Source: Straminergon stramineum (taxonomy: Eukaryota; Streptophyta; Bryopsida; Hypnales; Calliergonaceae). Taken from it: a stretch of 64,000 nt of DNA. Shown one piece after another: positions 46,892 to 58,105 of the stretch. A program made the position numbers and the translations under genes. Where the stretch lies: NCBI GenBank assembly GCA_963920665.1, contig OY987269.1:19904501-19968500 (forward strand). Direction: 5' to 3'. The notes under the pieces were generated by a model. The model was not told the DNA's origin. It worked only from the letters and a program-made list of their open reading frames with translations, and searched no databases. Position 1 is the stretch's first letter; each line of letters opens with the position of its first letter.

Positions 46892-49800
46892 GATGTTAAG
46901 ATGGCAGGGTTCGATCCAGGCGAACTTGGATCCTCGACAAGCTTCTGCGGACGTACCAATCAACCCGAATCAGTTTGTATTTCTGTCTCTTCTGCTGGAT
47001 CAACTGTGTCATTTCTTGGCTTTTTAATTCGATTTTTTGTAAATCTTCTTTTGATGTTGAGAAGATTGTCGTTTGGCGATTTTTTATTTTTTGTTTTGCT
47101 GCTGGAAATGTAACAAAACATTAGGTTCAATGGTTATATTGTGCGGTTGCCTCACAATATCGAGTGTCTTGGTTGCGTCAGTTGCTGCGAACAGTTTTAT
47201 GCTTGAATTTATTTGGTTTAGGTGACAGGATGCAGAACAATAATACATGCACTTGCTTTATTGTTTTCTGTAAATCAGCCTCCGTAATGTCCAGTTCTTC
47301 GAAGAGATGTTTGAAATGCCTAGTTTGTTGAGATTTACCTTACCTTACTCTATCATTGGATTTCTTTGTTATGTTTTGCTCCACAGGTTTACAGAGGTAA
47401 TACCTGAGCTACCACAGTCGGGGTGGCGGCAGAAAGCCAGTACGATTGGTAGTGCACTCTACTGCGTTTACCTTGTACGTATGCTAACGTCACCGTTTTC
47501 ATGTTCGCACTTCGGAATGTCGATTTTCCTTGCGAATATTGTGAGGCTTGCTTTGATTGGCATACCCGGTTGTGTAACAGGGTGCCTATGCTGTGCTGGT
47601 TATTACGTCTGCATGGCTGCCTATGCTAACGCCTATCAATCACGCGCCGATATTTGCTCTGTGCAATCTTGGAATGCTGGCTATCACAGGTTCATTTGGA
47701 TGATCTATTATGCTTTTTCTTTGTGATATCTATGAAGGCAGCCTTTTTATGGTGTTGTGGACTGATTAGATTCTTTGTAGAGAATCTGCTCCATAATGTT
47801 GCCTCTTGAATCCCGGGATCCGCATATAGGCCGAGTTCAGAAATCCTGGATATTGCACCTTACATTTAGTTCACTTAGACAGATACTTCTTGCATGCTGT
47901 AAGAAAATTAAGACACCTCTTCCATGAGGTTGTGTTAGGGTATCAAAGGAAATATCTTTTCTCCTTCGTCAATTAACAATGCAAGTGCACATGGAGGGTT
48001 TATGTAATATTGCATACTCAAGTACATGATCATTTGATTAGAGAATTTGCAAGATGTAAGGAAGGTTATGTTGCAGATCGTGATGGACTAAAATGAAGTA
48101 TTGCTAAAACATGCAGGTTTGTTGCAACAACATTTGAGCAAGCAACTGAAAAAAGAGCGGGATCAGGTATGATACTCCAGTGCCCCATATGGTTGTGTAG
48201 TTAGAATGTCTGTTCTGACAAAGTTTAACCTCCGCCTGGAGACTCGGTCAAGGACAAATTCTGATTCTTGGCACAAATTGCCGCGGCCTGTTTTGCCACC
48301 ATAGACCGACTTGCCTACATGGTTCTTCTCAATGGTTAATCTTACGTTTTTAATCAGTTGCCAAATCTGTCTCACGTCTCGACCTCCTTTAGTTTTAGCC
48401 TTGATATGAGTTCTCTCTGGTTGGGTTTCTGCAGGGCTTCCTTCAATTTAGTGCAGACCTTGAGTGGGTTGCGTACCTGCCTTTCAAGGTTGTGGCTTAC
48501 GGTACTAAATCCCTTTTCCTCTCTTCTCAATTTATGAATGTGCTTATATATTATGTCATGTTTCCATACTTTGCACTGCAGTGATTAGTCATGCAAATCA
48601 ATCTCTCTACACGATCTTCTTCCTCCGAGTGTACTCTTTCTAACTTAGCATGTTCTTACGGCTATCTGGTGATTTTCAGGAACGGGCTCAATTTTGGTAG
48701 TGGTAGCCTGGGACCTTCAGGAAGAATTGGACATCCCACACTTGCATTTGTTGCGGTTAGTTTCATTTTTTGGGTTGCCTCTTGTTCTACAAGTGAACAG
48801 TGTAACATTGGCGAGTTTGTTATTTGCGGGTTTTGAGGTCAAGGCAGGATGATGTCATGATGCTTTGACGTAAATTAATTTAGGCAGCCTTTGCGTATCG
48901 TATCCAAAGTAACTTTATTGAAGCAAGTGTTCTTTCGCTATTTATTCAGACCAACCTTGTTATTTTTGCTTTCACAGGATAGTCACTCTGTTTCAAATTG
49001 TATGCGCTGCAACATTGGTTGGAACATTCATTCGTAAGTATCTGGCATTGGTGAAAGACATTTTCTTACTTTAATCACATGAAATGAAACTGACGATGAA
49101 CCAATAAATCACTAGAGCACTTGTTGTATTTTTGAGTATCTTAGTCTGGTTAGTAGACTGATAGCAGGATTTCTTGCGAGGTTAATGTATATGATGTCTC
49201 ACTGGATTTTACACTTGCAGACACTAATTTGAAAGTTCACAAGATAAGCTCACTTGATGCAAGGAATCTGCTTTGATAAATGCAGGAAGGGTTCGCGGTC
49301 ACAACTTGATTTACTGCGAGCCCGATGCCATGCATTCTCTTCTAACTCCATTGCAGCCTCCAGAGTCGCTTAGAGGCATCAGGTGAAGCCTGTCTACTTT
49401 CTCTAGCTTGTGTCAAGAGGTCAATCAACTGCATGGCTGGACTTCTAAAGCTGTGCATTTGAGACGTCAATTGTGAAAGTGCTTTATTCAAATAGTCTTA
49501 CACATGCTCAGCTGCCCTTACTTTTTCGGAAATTTGGGAATCTCAACTTGCATGTCAAAGAGCTGCCGTTGAATCAACATTCACCTTTGAGATCTGGCAG
49601 GTATATAGAGGGGGGAGGATTGGTGGAGCAACAAGAAGCTCTTCTTTATTACCAAGGGGAAAATCTTCAATATCTTTTCAAGGAGGTGTGACTCAACCAA
49701 GTCTTTTAAGGATACTGTAGATGTTGTTCGTTTAGGTTCCTTATATATACCTCCCACTGGGTATACGGCAACGTTCTTGGTATTTTTTAAATCTCGATGG

Positions 49801-51133
49801 ATTTTCTCTAATGTCAATCGCTTGTCTAGGGGGTTAATGGCAGTGCTTCTGTTCGCTTCATTCAAATTATAGGAAGGCAAGTTTAATTGAGGTTGCTAGC
49901 TTTTTCGCAATTCTTAGCTAAGGTTTCTCTGCTCTAGTTTCTTGCAACATTCTGTTTTATCTCGTTTATTCTTGGATGACTTTGGAGCGCAGCTGTTTAG
50001 GCTTCAAAAAAGGTCGATGGAGTACGAGCAATCTCAGGATGGTAACACAACGCCACTGGTATGGATTAGTTAAAGCTCTTGCAAATATGCCAATTTACGT
50101 GGAACTTGATGCCCATCTAGAAATGTATGAATTGGTCAGGCATGAATCAACTGTGAGTCAGCAGGGTCTGAACTGCTTTCTGATTAGCAATGCCTGACGA
50201 TGCTAGTTCTGAATTTGATGGAACTCATGCGTGTTGTTGATGGTTAATTAATAGTGTTTGATGCCCTTGAATTTGTTCAGGTGGATTTGGCAAATCTACT
50301 TGACAGTAGAGAACAAGAATTGCGAGCAATCGCTGCTGAGGTACAATCAGATCCCCTGCAAACTGATGTTTGAATTGGCCATGGAGTTGGTCGTTGACAT
50401 TGTGTCTCTTCATTTCTCACGCACGCTGCCTCTGTCAGAGAGATATTTTGCAAGAAGAGGTTAGAGTGGCACGGAGCTTCATAGGTGGAAGAGAGTCGGA
50501 CCTGCTAGCAGAACGCTCAGAGAACGACAAGGTGAACTCTCACCCCTCAATAATCAACTCCCATCCCTGGACTTCTTTCACATTTTGTGACTGAATTGGT
50601 GTTTGTTGAGGCTTTTCCGAAAAATGTTATGTATTCTAAATTATTATGCAAGTCTAATGTCTTTGATTGAATGCCAGTACGTGGAAGAGAATGAAGGCTT
50701 GCGAGCTGAATTGGATGAGTGGAGTGTCCGGACAGCGAAGGTAAGCAAAGGCTCATCACTCTGACAGTTACAATAGAAATAGAATAGCACAAACTTGTAT
50801 GTCTTGTTCTCGTTCCGTTGCAGTAACTTCATCTTGCTAATTTGCAATACTCGTCCTCCGACCGAATGTAAAAATGTTTACTTCTTTACTGTGAGTGTCG
50901 GCTTCCTAGTTTGTAAGCTTTCAACTCAATAATCACTCAAAACATTGTATCGTTGAGTGCAGTTTGAGGTGGCACTTGAGGCCGAGCGGCTGAGAAGTTC
51001 AGACTTGCAGAGACAGTACATCGAACTCTGCCCGACGCTGGAACCTGATTTCACCGACTCTACTGACGATGACGTAATCCAGTTGCAGCCGCATTGGACA
51101 CATCCAGCTGAAGGCAAGGCACCGTCTAAGTAA
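46892..51133 (+). CDS. TMEM192/FIP1-like membrane protein with C-terminal coiled coil, about 14 exons
   Basis: Exons I can join in phase: 47387-47474, 47581-47689, 48117-48166, 48435-48501, 48680-48755, 48978-49033, 49286-49382, 49601-49685, 49993-50058, 50281-50340, 50439-50531, 50678-50740, 50963-51133; together about 359 residues. The first half is hydrophobic with probable membrane segments around ALYCVYL-GAYAVLVITSAWL, PIFALCNLGMLAITG, VAYLPFKVVAYGTGSILVVV and IVTLFQIVCAATLVGTFI. The second half is a coiled coil (ALLYYQGENLQYLFKE, LANLLDSREQELRAIAAE, YVEENEGLRAELDEW) ending in an acidic tail. Plant proteins of this plan are the TMEM192-domain family that includes Arabidopsis FIP1 (FRIGIDA-interacting protein 1); that link is from memory. 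The N-terminal exon is uncertain: a frame from 46892 with ANLDPRQ and PINPNQF is plausible but does not join in phase by the obvious donor. Its cellular role is not established. Confidence 0.72.
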
Positions 51134-51787
51134 AGTGTCCCTTCGGCTAGGCATATATAGTTGCGGTCGGTCTGAAATTGCTGGGATGTATGATCAGATC
51201 TGGAGTAGTTATGTTCAGCAAATTTTTGTACTTTGTTGACCAAATTGGTCATAACTTACACAGGAATTATTTTACGATCAGCAGGTGAACTGACAAGACG
51301 TTGGCAATGATTTGCGCCCTACCGGTATTATTACCGGTAAGTTATAACACTTCGAACACTACTGTCATTCTCCATTCTCCATCGTAACCGTCTTAGTCGA
51401 GATAATTTGGTTTGATCGGACATAGCTTATGAACCACTATTACAACCATAACACCTGAGCAGCGAAAATACGCAGTAGTACTCTACCATCCCCACTTACC
51501 CAGTTACGATTGAATGCTCTGCTTTAGACGTTGCCGCCCTGCAGTACCTGTACTCTTCTTATCCAAAACTACCTGCACTGATCAATTTGCCACCTTATCC
51601 CAGCCTACATTCCAACTATCTGAACGCAGCAAATTTCAAAACCCTAGGATTTCCCCTTTCCACATCAACTTTTCCAGCTTAGCATTTCACTTCGAGTTGC
51701 AGTAAACAGGCAATCTTCATGTTAGTGCCTCCACTCATCCAGAATTCAACCATTCCCTAATCTCCATCATTCACAAAATTGGTTGCT
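51134..51787. other. Convergent intergenic spacer
   Basis: The two flanking genes converge here, so this should hold both 3' untranslated regions. A small palindrome, CTACCGGTATTATTACCGGTA, lies near 51312-51330. No gene is seen. Confidence 0.5.
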
Positions 51788-53518
51788 CTATTCGTCGGCC
51801 ACAGCTAACTCCAGGGCAAAATCGTCTCGATCCTGCAAATGAAACAGGTATTAATAAAAAGGCCAACCCATTTTAATCCAAGAGTGAAACAAGAAAGACG
51901 AGTGGTAAGTCACGGTACTATGTGGAGAGTGCTGCCCACTTACAATGGCGTTCCTCGCGAAATATTGTCCAAATTGTAGCCAATAAACCTGCAGATGACG
52001 AATTTCATTCCCATCAGTTTATGAATCTCCAACATCGAGACAGTTCCATAAAAACATGCTTGCAAAGAAGAGAATTTCATGAAAGAGATGGAGTGCAAAA
52101 GCCTTACCTCGTCCTCATCTTGTGTCTCAACTTCAATGTCTGACTTAGGGTAGCCGACACACAGAAGTCCATAGCCCTGAAGTCCAAAGTTACCCACTTT
52201 CATCAGCAATCTGCCGGGAAACCCAATTCATTGAACATTGAAGATAAATATTGCGAGACGAAGAATGAGCAACGAAGAAGTTTGCACGATGAAGAATACT
52301 TGAGAGTTTGTCACCTAAACCTACAAATTATATGCCAAGAATACGGAGATGAAGTGTGAGGAAATGGGTATGAAGTTTAAAAATCAATGAGTTCATTGAA
52401 ATCCACTGTGACTAAAGTAGTGATCTTACATAAAACAAGGCAAAAAAATGCAATTCCTCGAAGAGGAAAACAAACCTTCTCCTTCAATTCTGCAGAAATA
52501 CCGAGAGCTTGTGGTTGGAATAACTCGCCAGATTTTACGCGGACGGCACATGCTGTGCAACATCCTGCACACGCGGTAGCCCATGTCAACTTCAGCAAGC
52601 GAAAATTTTCGGCAAAAACTCAGAGTTGGAACTCTTATGATCGGACTTGTGCTCTTGAGTATCTTTTATAGACTTATACCATGACTATTTGATTTTAGCA
52701 TCATATTGGTGCTGAGCACCACTTCAAATTAGGGAGGTCTTCTCTGCACCTATGCCACAACTCCTACAACCTCCCGGTCATCCAGCTACAACTTCAAGTA
52801 TTCAAAGACTTCAGGTGGTTAAGTTCGCACCGTGTCTACACGAAAATGGCAAGTTTATTTGTTGCTCCTCTCCAGTTTGAAGAATGTACTGATCCTGCAG
52901 CAGGAAAAATGGTAAATTAGGAGATGATTTCTCTACATTTCATGGCAAATATCTTCAACGTAATCTAATCTAACCCCTAATTGCCCAAATGGTCAAAACT
53001 AGTCGCTTCCATATAAGGAGCTAAGTTGCTAGATGAGAAGTCCTCATCTATCGGTTAGAAGCTGCAGCCTCAAAAAAAAATTTAAATGAAATGAGAATGC
53101 AACCCCAACCCCGACCCTCAAACTTCTCACACCTCAAATTCTGAAAATGCTGTCCTTCAAGCAACACAGCCGCAAGCTAGAAACAGAACAACCCCATCAC
53201 CCCTCATCTCGTCTAAAGAGCCGCAAACAACCTCTCCCACCCACAATTGCTAACCTAATCCCACACAAGACTAACCTCCGGGACAAAGAAGCTGTGCGTG
53301 ACGCCCTTCTGCCGGTCCTTCACCGTCACCTTGTGCACCGGAACCTCGTACCACTCGTCCTCCCCGTCCACCTTCGGCACTTCAACGTCCACCGATTGAA
53401 CATTCCCAGGCCCCGCAGCGCGCACCACCACCGACTGAGCTGCCTGCTTCCTGACTGAGAATGCAACGCTGGACGGCTTCAGCAGCCATGGCCTCGTCGT
53501 GGCAAACGCAGCCGCCAT
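51788..53518 (-). CDS. FdC2: Plastid ferredoxin-like protein FdC2, 6 exons
   Basis: Predicted [2Fe-2S] protein of 184 residues. Exons on the minus strand: 53276-53518, 52831-52894, 52476-52564, 52108-52176, 51944-51988, 51788-51832; all GT-AG and phase-consistent. Residues 1 to about 33 (MAAAFATTRPWLLKPSS and following) are a basic, Ser/Ala-rich plastid transit peptide. The cluster ligands are C100, C105, C108 and C138, giving the plant ferredoxin spacing C-x4-C-x2-C-x29-C, in FSCRHGCCTACAVRVKSGE and LLCVGYP. The C-terminal extension VYWLQFGQYFAR...DRDDFALELA separates it from photosynthetic ferredoxin and matches FdC2 (Arabidopsis At1g32550). In plants FdC2 is a low-abundance plastid electron carrier; its loss in rice reduces chlorophyll. 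No ligand is missing. The second exon is only 64 bp and easy to miss. Confidence 0.94.
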
Positions 53519-54109
53519 TGAGAGCTTCCCAAATTGGAATAGAGGAGAGCTTTTTTTCCTTCAAATCCTCTGAGGTCCCCAATGCTTCACAAAGATTACA
53601 AACAACAATATTACCAGAGAATTCACTCGTCTCATCCACGGCTACAAACCAAGCATGGCATGGAAAATCATCGTGGCTCAACCGACACCCACAAGCAGAA
53701 CCAAAACGTCCCACCCCCCCTGAGGCAATATTGAGGGCTTACCTGGTGATATTCAACAAGATACTCCCCGAAAAAGCTCCAATTTGCACAGATCCAAGTA
53801 CAAATTCCGAAGAAAACACGCGAGATTTCGGAGACGCGAACTGTAGAGCAAAGGTTCGCAACAAGGATCGAAAGGAACCGCCCATCGACAGGGAAAACGA
53901 TAAGTTTAAGTAACGCAGCATTCGCTCTCTCATCTTCGTCAGCATCCAGTGCACCTCCCGTTTGCCATTCTTTGGGAGGGGAGAAGCTGAGGTGGCAGGG
54001 GAAAGTGGATTGGGTTTGTCCACCTAGATTTTTTTCGTTTCTGAGCCAATAGAGTTCTTCCAACTATGCTGAATTGCTTATTTGTGCAATTTTAGGTGTA
54101 GTTACCTTA
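53519..54109 (-). promoter_or_regulatory. 5' region of FdC2
   Basis: GC-richer sequence upstream of the FdC2 start, presumably promoter and leader. Open frames on both strands (for example 53461-53913 +) overlap the FdC2 first exon antisense or lack domains. No core promoter could be named. Confidence 0.4.
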
Positions 54110-55450
54110 TGCAATTTGGGGGAGATTGATTTCTTAAAATTCTCATTGGAAATTTTTTGTGGAAAGATAAACAAAATTGGCATCTAATTCAAGGTGTCTC
54201 ATTTATTTTGAACCTTCGTGGAATTAGTTATGAATTTAAGAAATTAGAATTGTGGAAGATATTAGAAGCATTCACTTTATGATATATTTGTTATTGGTAT
54301 ATTCATTTGATGAATGCAAGTGGTATATGAAAGAAATTAATACTTGTCTGTTTTTGTTTTTTTTGTCTAAAAACACTTTCAGAACCTAGTTGTTTTTATA
54401 GACCTCCTAACTTACCCTACATCACTAGTAGAAAACAGTGTTTTAAACAACAAAAAATAGCTGACATTTTTTTTAAATTGTGTTGCATGGAATGCAGATT
54501 TTTGAAAACTGGGTTGCAGTCAATGCAAATTTTCAGTTTTTTGGCAAAAAACACAAAAGAAAAAGTGAGCTGATTTTTATTGACCATGACATTGTATTCT
54601 ACTAGTGCATGCAAGTTCCCATCAATTTTTTTTCTTTCCTACTAGGATGATTCCCAAAATTTAGTTGAGAGTATTGCTTCTAATGAATTTTGTAGAATAG
54701 TTTGTTATATAGGCATTTACAATAGAAATTTTGGCAATCTACCACAAATTTTCAAGAAAATTGCTATAGGATATGGCAAAATAATAATGTTAATAATTTC
54801 CCAAGAGATGTTGCTACACCATAAAATTTGTAGAAATTCATGCAATATTTAGCACAAAAGAATGGCGAGTCACCGTTGTACAATACATTATTTATAACAA
54901 ATAATATCTAGAATTTTGAGAAAATCCAAGATGAATATTTAAATTTTGAAGATAAAGTAATTGAATTTTGTGAAAATTATGTAAATAAGTAGATATGCCA
55001 TAATTAAACCATATTCCATACAAAATACAAATGGAATTCACTAATGGTCTTGAAGAACAAAGAATTTAATAGAAATGAAGGAAGTTGTGGAATTTATGAA
55101 AAATAATGTTGAACATTGTGAAATAAGCCAAGCATATGAAGGAGAATATTGAAAAAGTTGAAATGACTTTTGCTAAAACCATTGAACATCTCACCTCAGA
55201 TGCCAAGTGCCTAAGGCTTTCCAAAAGATTTGTTTTGACATTTTGATGACAAATACGTAATACGTACAATATGTAATATATACAATATTCAAATAATGAA
55301 TGAGGATTCATCATACCAACCAATGTCTATAGAAAATATGTTGAAAAAATTCTTCATTCTATAAATAGAAAATTTAATTTCAAATGTAGATTCAAATGTT
55401 GTATTCATAATAGCATCTATAAAGAGACCATTTGACAAGTAATTAATTCC
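54110..55450. other. Intergenic with a fragment of repeat D
   Basis: Positions 54110-54240 match repeat D (8093-8411 and 42793-43100) weakly, notably 'gtggaattagttatgaattt'. The rest is AT-rich with no gene. Confidence 0.5.
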
Positions 55451-56359
55451 TTAACCCCTAAAAGACCAACCTTCGTTTCTTGGCTATATAGCAATTTTGG
55501 GTAGGTACGTGTGGTTGGAGATTTCCATATTTTTGACCCAAATTTTAAGAGAATCCGGGGACGAGGAATATCTTTCAGATGCACTAAATCTCGTGACATT
55601 TGGAAATACGAGTCAAAAATTATGGCCTAATATGTTGCTTTTTTTTGTAAATGGGCAGTCCGGGCAGATTTTTAAAAATCACTTTTTTCAAAAACTGAAA
55701 TTTGAAATTGGTTTTCTAGAGTTATATATATATATATGGAAAGCTTTGAATCATTCCATTTTGATCAAGGAGTCAAAAGTTATGAGGATTTTTTGTTTGC
55801 GGGCAATTATGGATTCTCTACTCTAAAATAAACTTCAAAGTCCTTTATCTTACTCAATTTTCAATATTTTTGGAAAAAAATAAAATCATACGATGTCGAT
55901 TGTTTATTACTCTGTATAACATTGCAACCATTGGGATTGGCATTTTTCAATTTCATAATTAAATTCTTAACAATTTAGTATTTTGAGTCATTCTCTACTA
56001 CTATCTACTTACTATTTTTTTCCTATATGTTGTACAATTCCAAAGGATCTGAAATTTTTCAAGCATGCGGCCAACTTGTCTAGGAAAAAGAATCCAAAGA
56101 AGCACCACCATTTGGGACATTTTTTCATAAAAAAGTGAGCTTGTGAAGTGCAGCTGCCCTGTTTTTTGTAGGGCCCAAAAAATGATTTCAGTGAATTTAA
56201 ATGCTTACATCTTGCAATCCATGCAGTAGAAATTTTTGAAATTCTTACCACATGCTCTCAAGTCAGTATACTACAAGATCCTACAGTTAAATGTGTCAAA
56301 AAAATGGCAGTTTTGAAGCATTTTCAGTGAAAACATAGTCGTAGAACTTTAGGGGTTAA
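55451..56359. mobile_element. TTAA-flanked element, family C, copy 3
   Basis: It begins TTAACCCCTAAAAGACC and ends GAACTTTAGGGGTTAA, with intact TTAA on both sides, length 909 bp. It shares its terminal 400 bp with the truncated copy at 45535-45970 (opposite orientation) and with 7290-7557. It abuts a family B element that starts in the same TTAA, which suggests insertion into the B element's end. Confidence 0.8.
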
Positions 56360-57000
56360 GGACTAGGTGTTAAAATTTTTTAACAACGAATGAACACAAA
56401 CACATCCCATTGGCTACATGTAACTACTTTTGGACTATTTAGTGAATTTTGGACAAAACATCTAGAGATCTCTAGATAATAACATTCGGAGATCTCTCAA
56501 TGTTTGTATAAATCTTTGGATGTTTGCATGTATAGATCTTTAGATAATTTGTATTGATCTTTTGATGTTTTGCATAGATCTCCTAATGTTTTGCTCAATT
56601 ATCTATTGATGACTATTTTTCCATTATTAATTTTGGACTTTGGAAAGTCCAAAAGTAGTTAAATGTGGCATTGAAATATACAAAAAAGTTTTTTTTTCAT
56701 CCACCAATTTTTATAAAGATTCTTGTATTAGTTCTTTAATATTTGTAATGTATAGATTTTGAAGACTTTGTTTTGCAAATATTCTATAATTCAAAGGTTA
56801 TGTATAGGTTTGGCTTCAAAAACTAAATTTTCAAATTAATAAAATAATCCTTCAACAAGGACTTCAATAAATAAAATAAAAATCTTCAAAAATCAATATA
56901 TTTTGAACTTAAAGAAAAAAAATCTTATAAAATTAAAAATAATTCAATCTACAATCACTTTTCAAAGGATATTTCATTTTTTGGCTTCAAGTTTTGTTGA
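56356..57000. mobile_element. Family B TTAA element, copy 3, interrupted
   Basis: After the shared TTAA it reads GGACTAGGTGTTAAAA, matching the start of 16634-17186 (GGATTAGGTGTTCAAA). Similarity resumes after a 256-bp insertion and continues through 'ttgtattagttctttaatatt' and 'gcaaatattctataattcaa' to about 57000. The right terminus is not clear. Confidence 0.65.
56413..56668. mobile_element. Miniature element nested in a family B element
   Basis: The left end carries CTACATGTAACTACTTTTGG and the reverse complement of the right end reads CCACATTTAACTACTTTTGG. CATTG flanks it directly on both sides (56408-56412 and 56669-56673), a 5-bp target duplication. In the uninterrupted copy at 16634-17186 the flanking sequences are contiguous. 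The interior has repeated 'agatctctagata/agatctctcaatg' motifs. Confidence 0.8.
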
Positions 57001-58105
57001 AAAGTACTCCTTCCTTCCTGAAATGATCTTCATATGAGACAAAATGGTCCAAATGAAGGCTATAAATAACATTTAAAAACCTATTTAGTACTATTAGTAG
57101 AGTTCGGTGCACTCCAATAGTCCTAGAAACTTTGAGTTTTGGAGCCCTTTTCGAATTGCAGTTTCAAAGTACTAGAAAGTGGATTATTTGGGGCATTTTC
57201 CAAGAACATTGATGGGCATTTAATTGTTGAATGTGAGGTTGGCATTTTGTGGGTAGTTAGTATGGGCCTAAGACCATGTATGAACCTCTATTCCACCTCC
57301 TAGAGCTTCCTCTCCTTGAAGCAAATAATACTCAAAGAGATGCAAAAAATAAGAATGAACACTACTAATTGACCCCTTTAGTCATTTTGTTTGTTTTTTG
57401 ATTGATGATTGCATGGAGGGAGGGAGAAATATTTCTCAGAGTTGTTTCATTGGTCCCAAATATCAATCAAAAGTTGAATTTGATTAATTTGCAATGTCAC
57501 GAAGCGCAATAGGAAGATCATTTTGGAACAAGAAAGTGCTGAATTTAAAATTCCACCTCAAATTTTAAGAGGTCCATGTCATTTTAATCCAATCACAAGA
57601 TGACATGCAGCAATCCCAAAACTGGCTAAATTTCGCTCAGTTGCTACATAATTTCTTCATGCTCTTAGTGTTGAATACAAAAAAATCTTCCAAAAATGAA
57701 CATTTGGCTAATTTCACTGAAGCAGTTCTGGGATCGCTGATGACATGTAACCCTTTTTTCTTGGAACAAAAATCACATAAAATTTATGTCGAATTTGACC
57801 ATCACTTAGAAAAAGTCAAGCTCCCGCGCTGCAGTGAATTCCAATCGAAACGGGCGTCCTCCTTCCATTCTGTAGGTTTAGGGTTTCAGTGAGCTCCGTC
57901 AATCGAGACAGAGCAAGCTGCACTACTCCTGACACCGATCGAGCAAGCTTTTGTCACATGCAAATGGTGGTGATCGAGCGAGCTTCTGCGTCGACAGGTC
58001 AGAATAGTTTAGTAGAAGTCGAAATCTAGCGAGAAGAAAATCCTGTGTGCTCCTCAAGAGGGCTTGATGATGTGAATTGATCGAGTGTGGAAGGAAGCGG
58101 AAGCG
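57001..58105 (+). promoter_or_regulatory. Intergenic and probable 5' region of the SPOT1-like gene
   Basis: AT-rich DNA becomes GC-richer after about 57800. The last 250 bases probably include the transcription start and leader. 'gatcgagcaagctt' and 'gatcgagcgagctt' occur twice about 36 bases apart near 57938-57984. No core promoter could be assigned. Confidence 0.4.

Noticed and set aside
46905..46925. GGGTTCGATCC resembling a tRNA T-arm
   Set aside because: No matching acceptor stem or anticodon arm around it; it lies in the leader or first exon of the membrane protein gene.
53461..53913. 150-codon + frame over the FdC2 5' end
   Set aside because: Antisense to the FdC2 first exon and leader; no domain.
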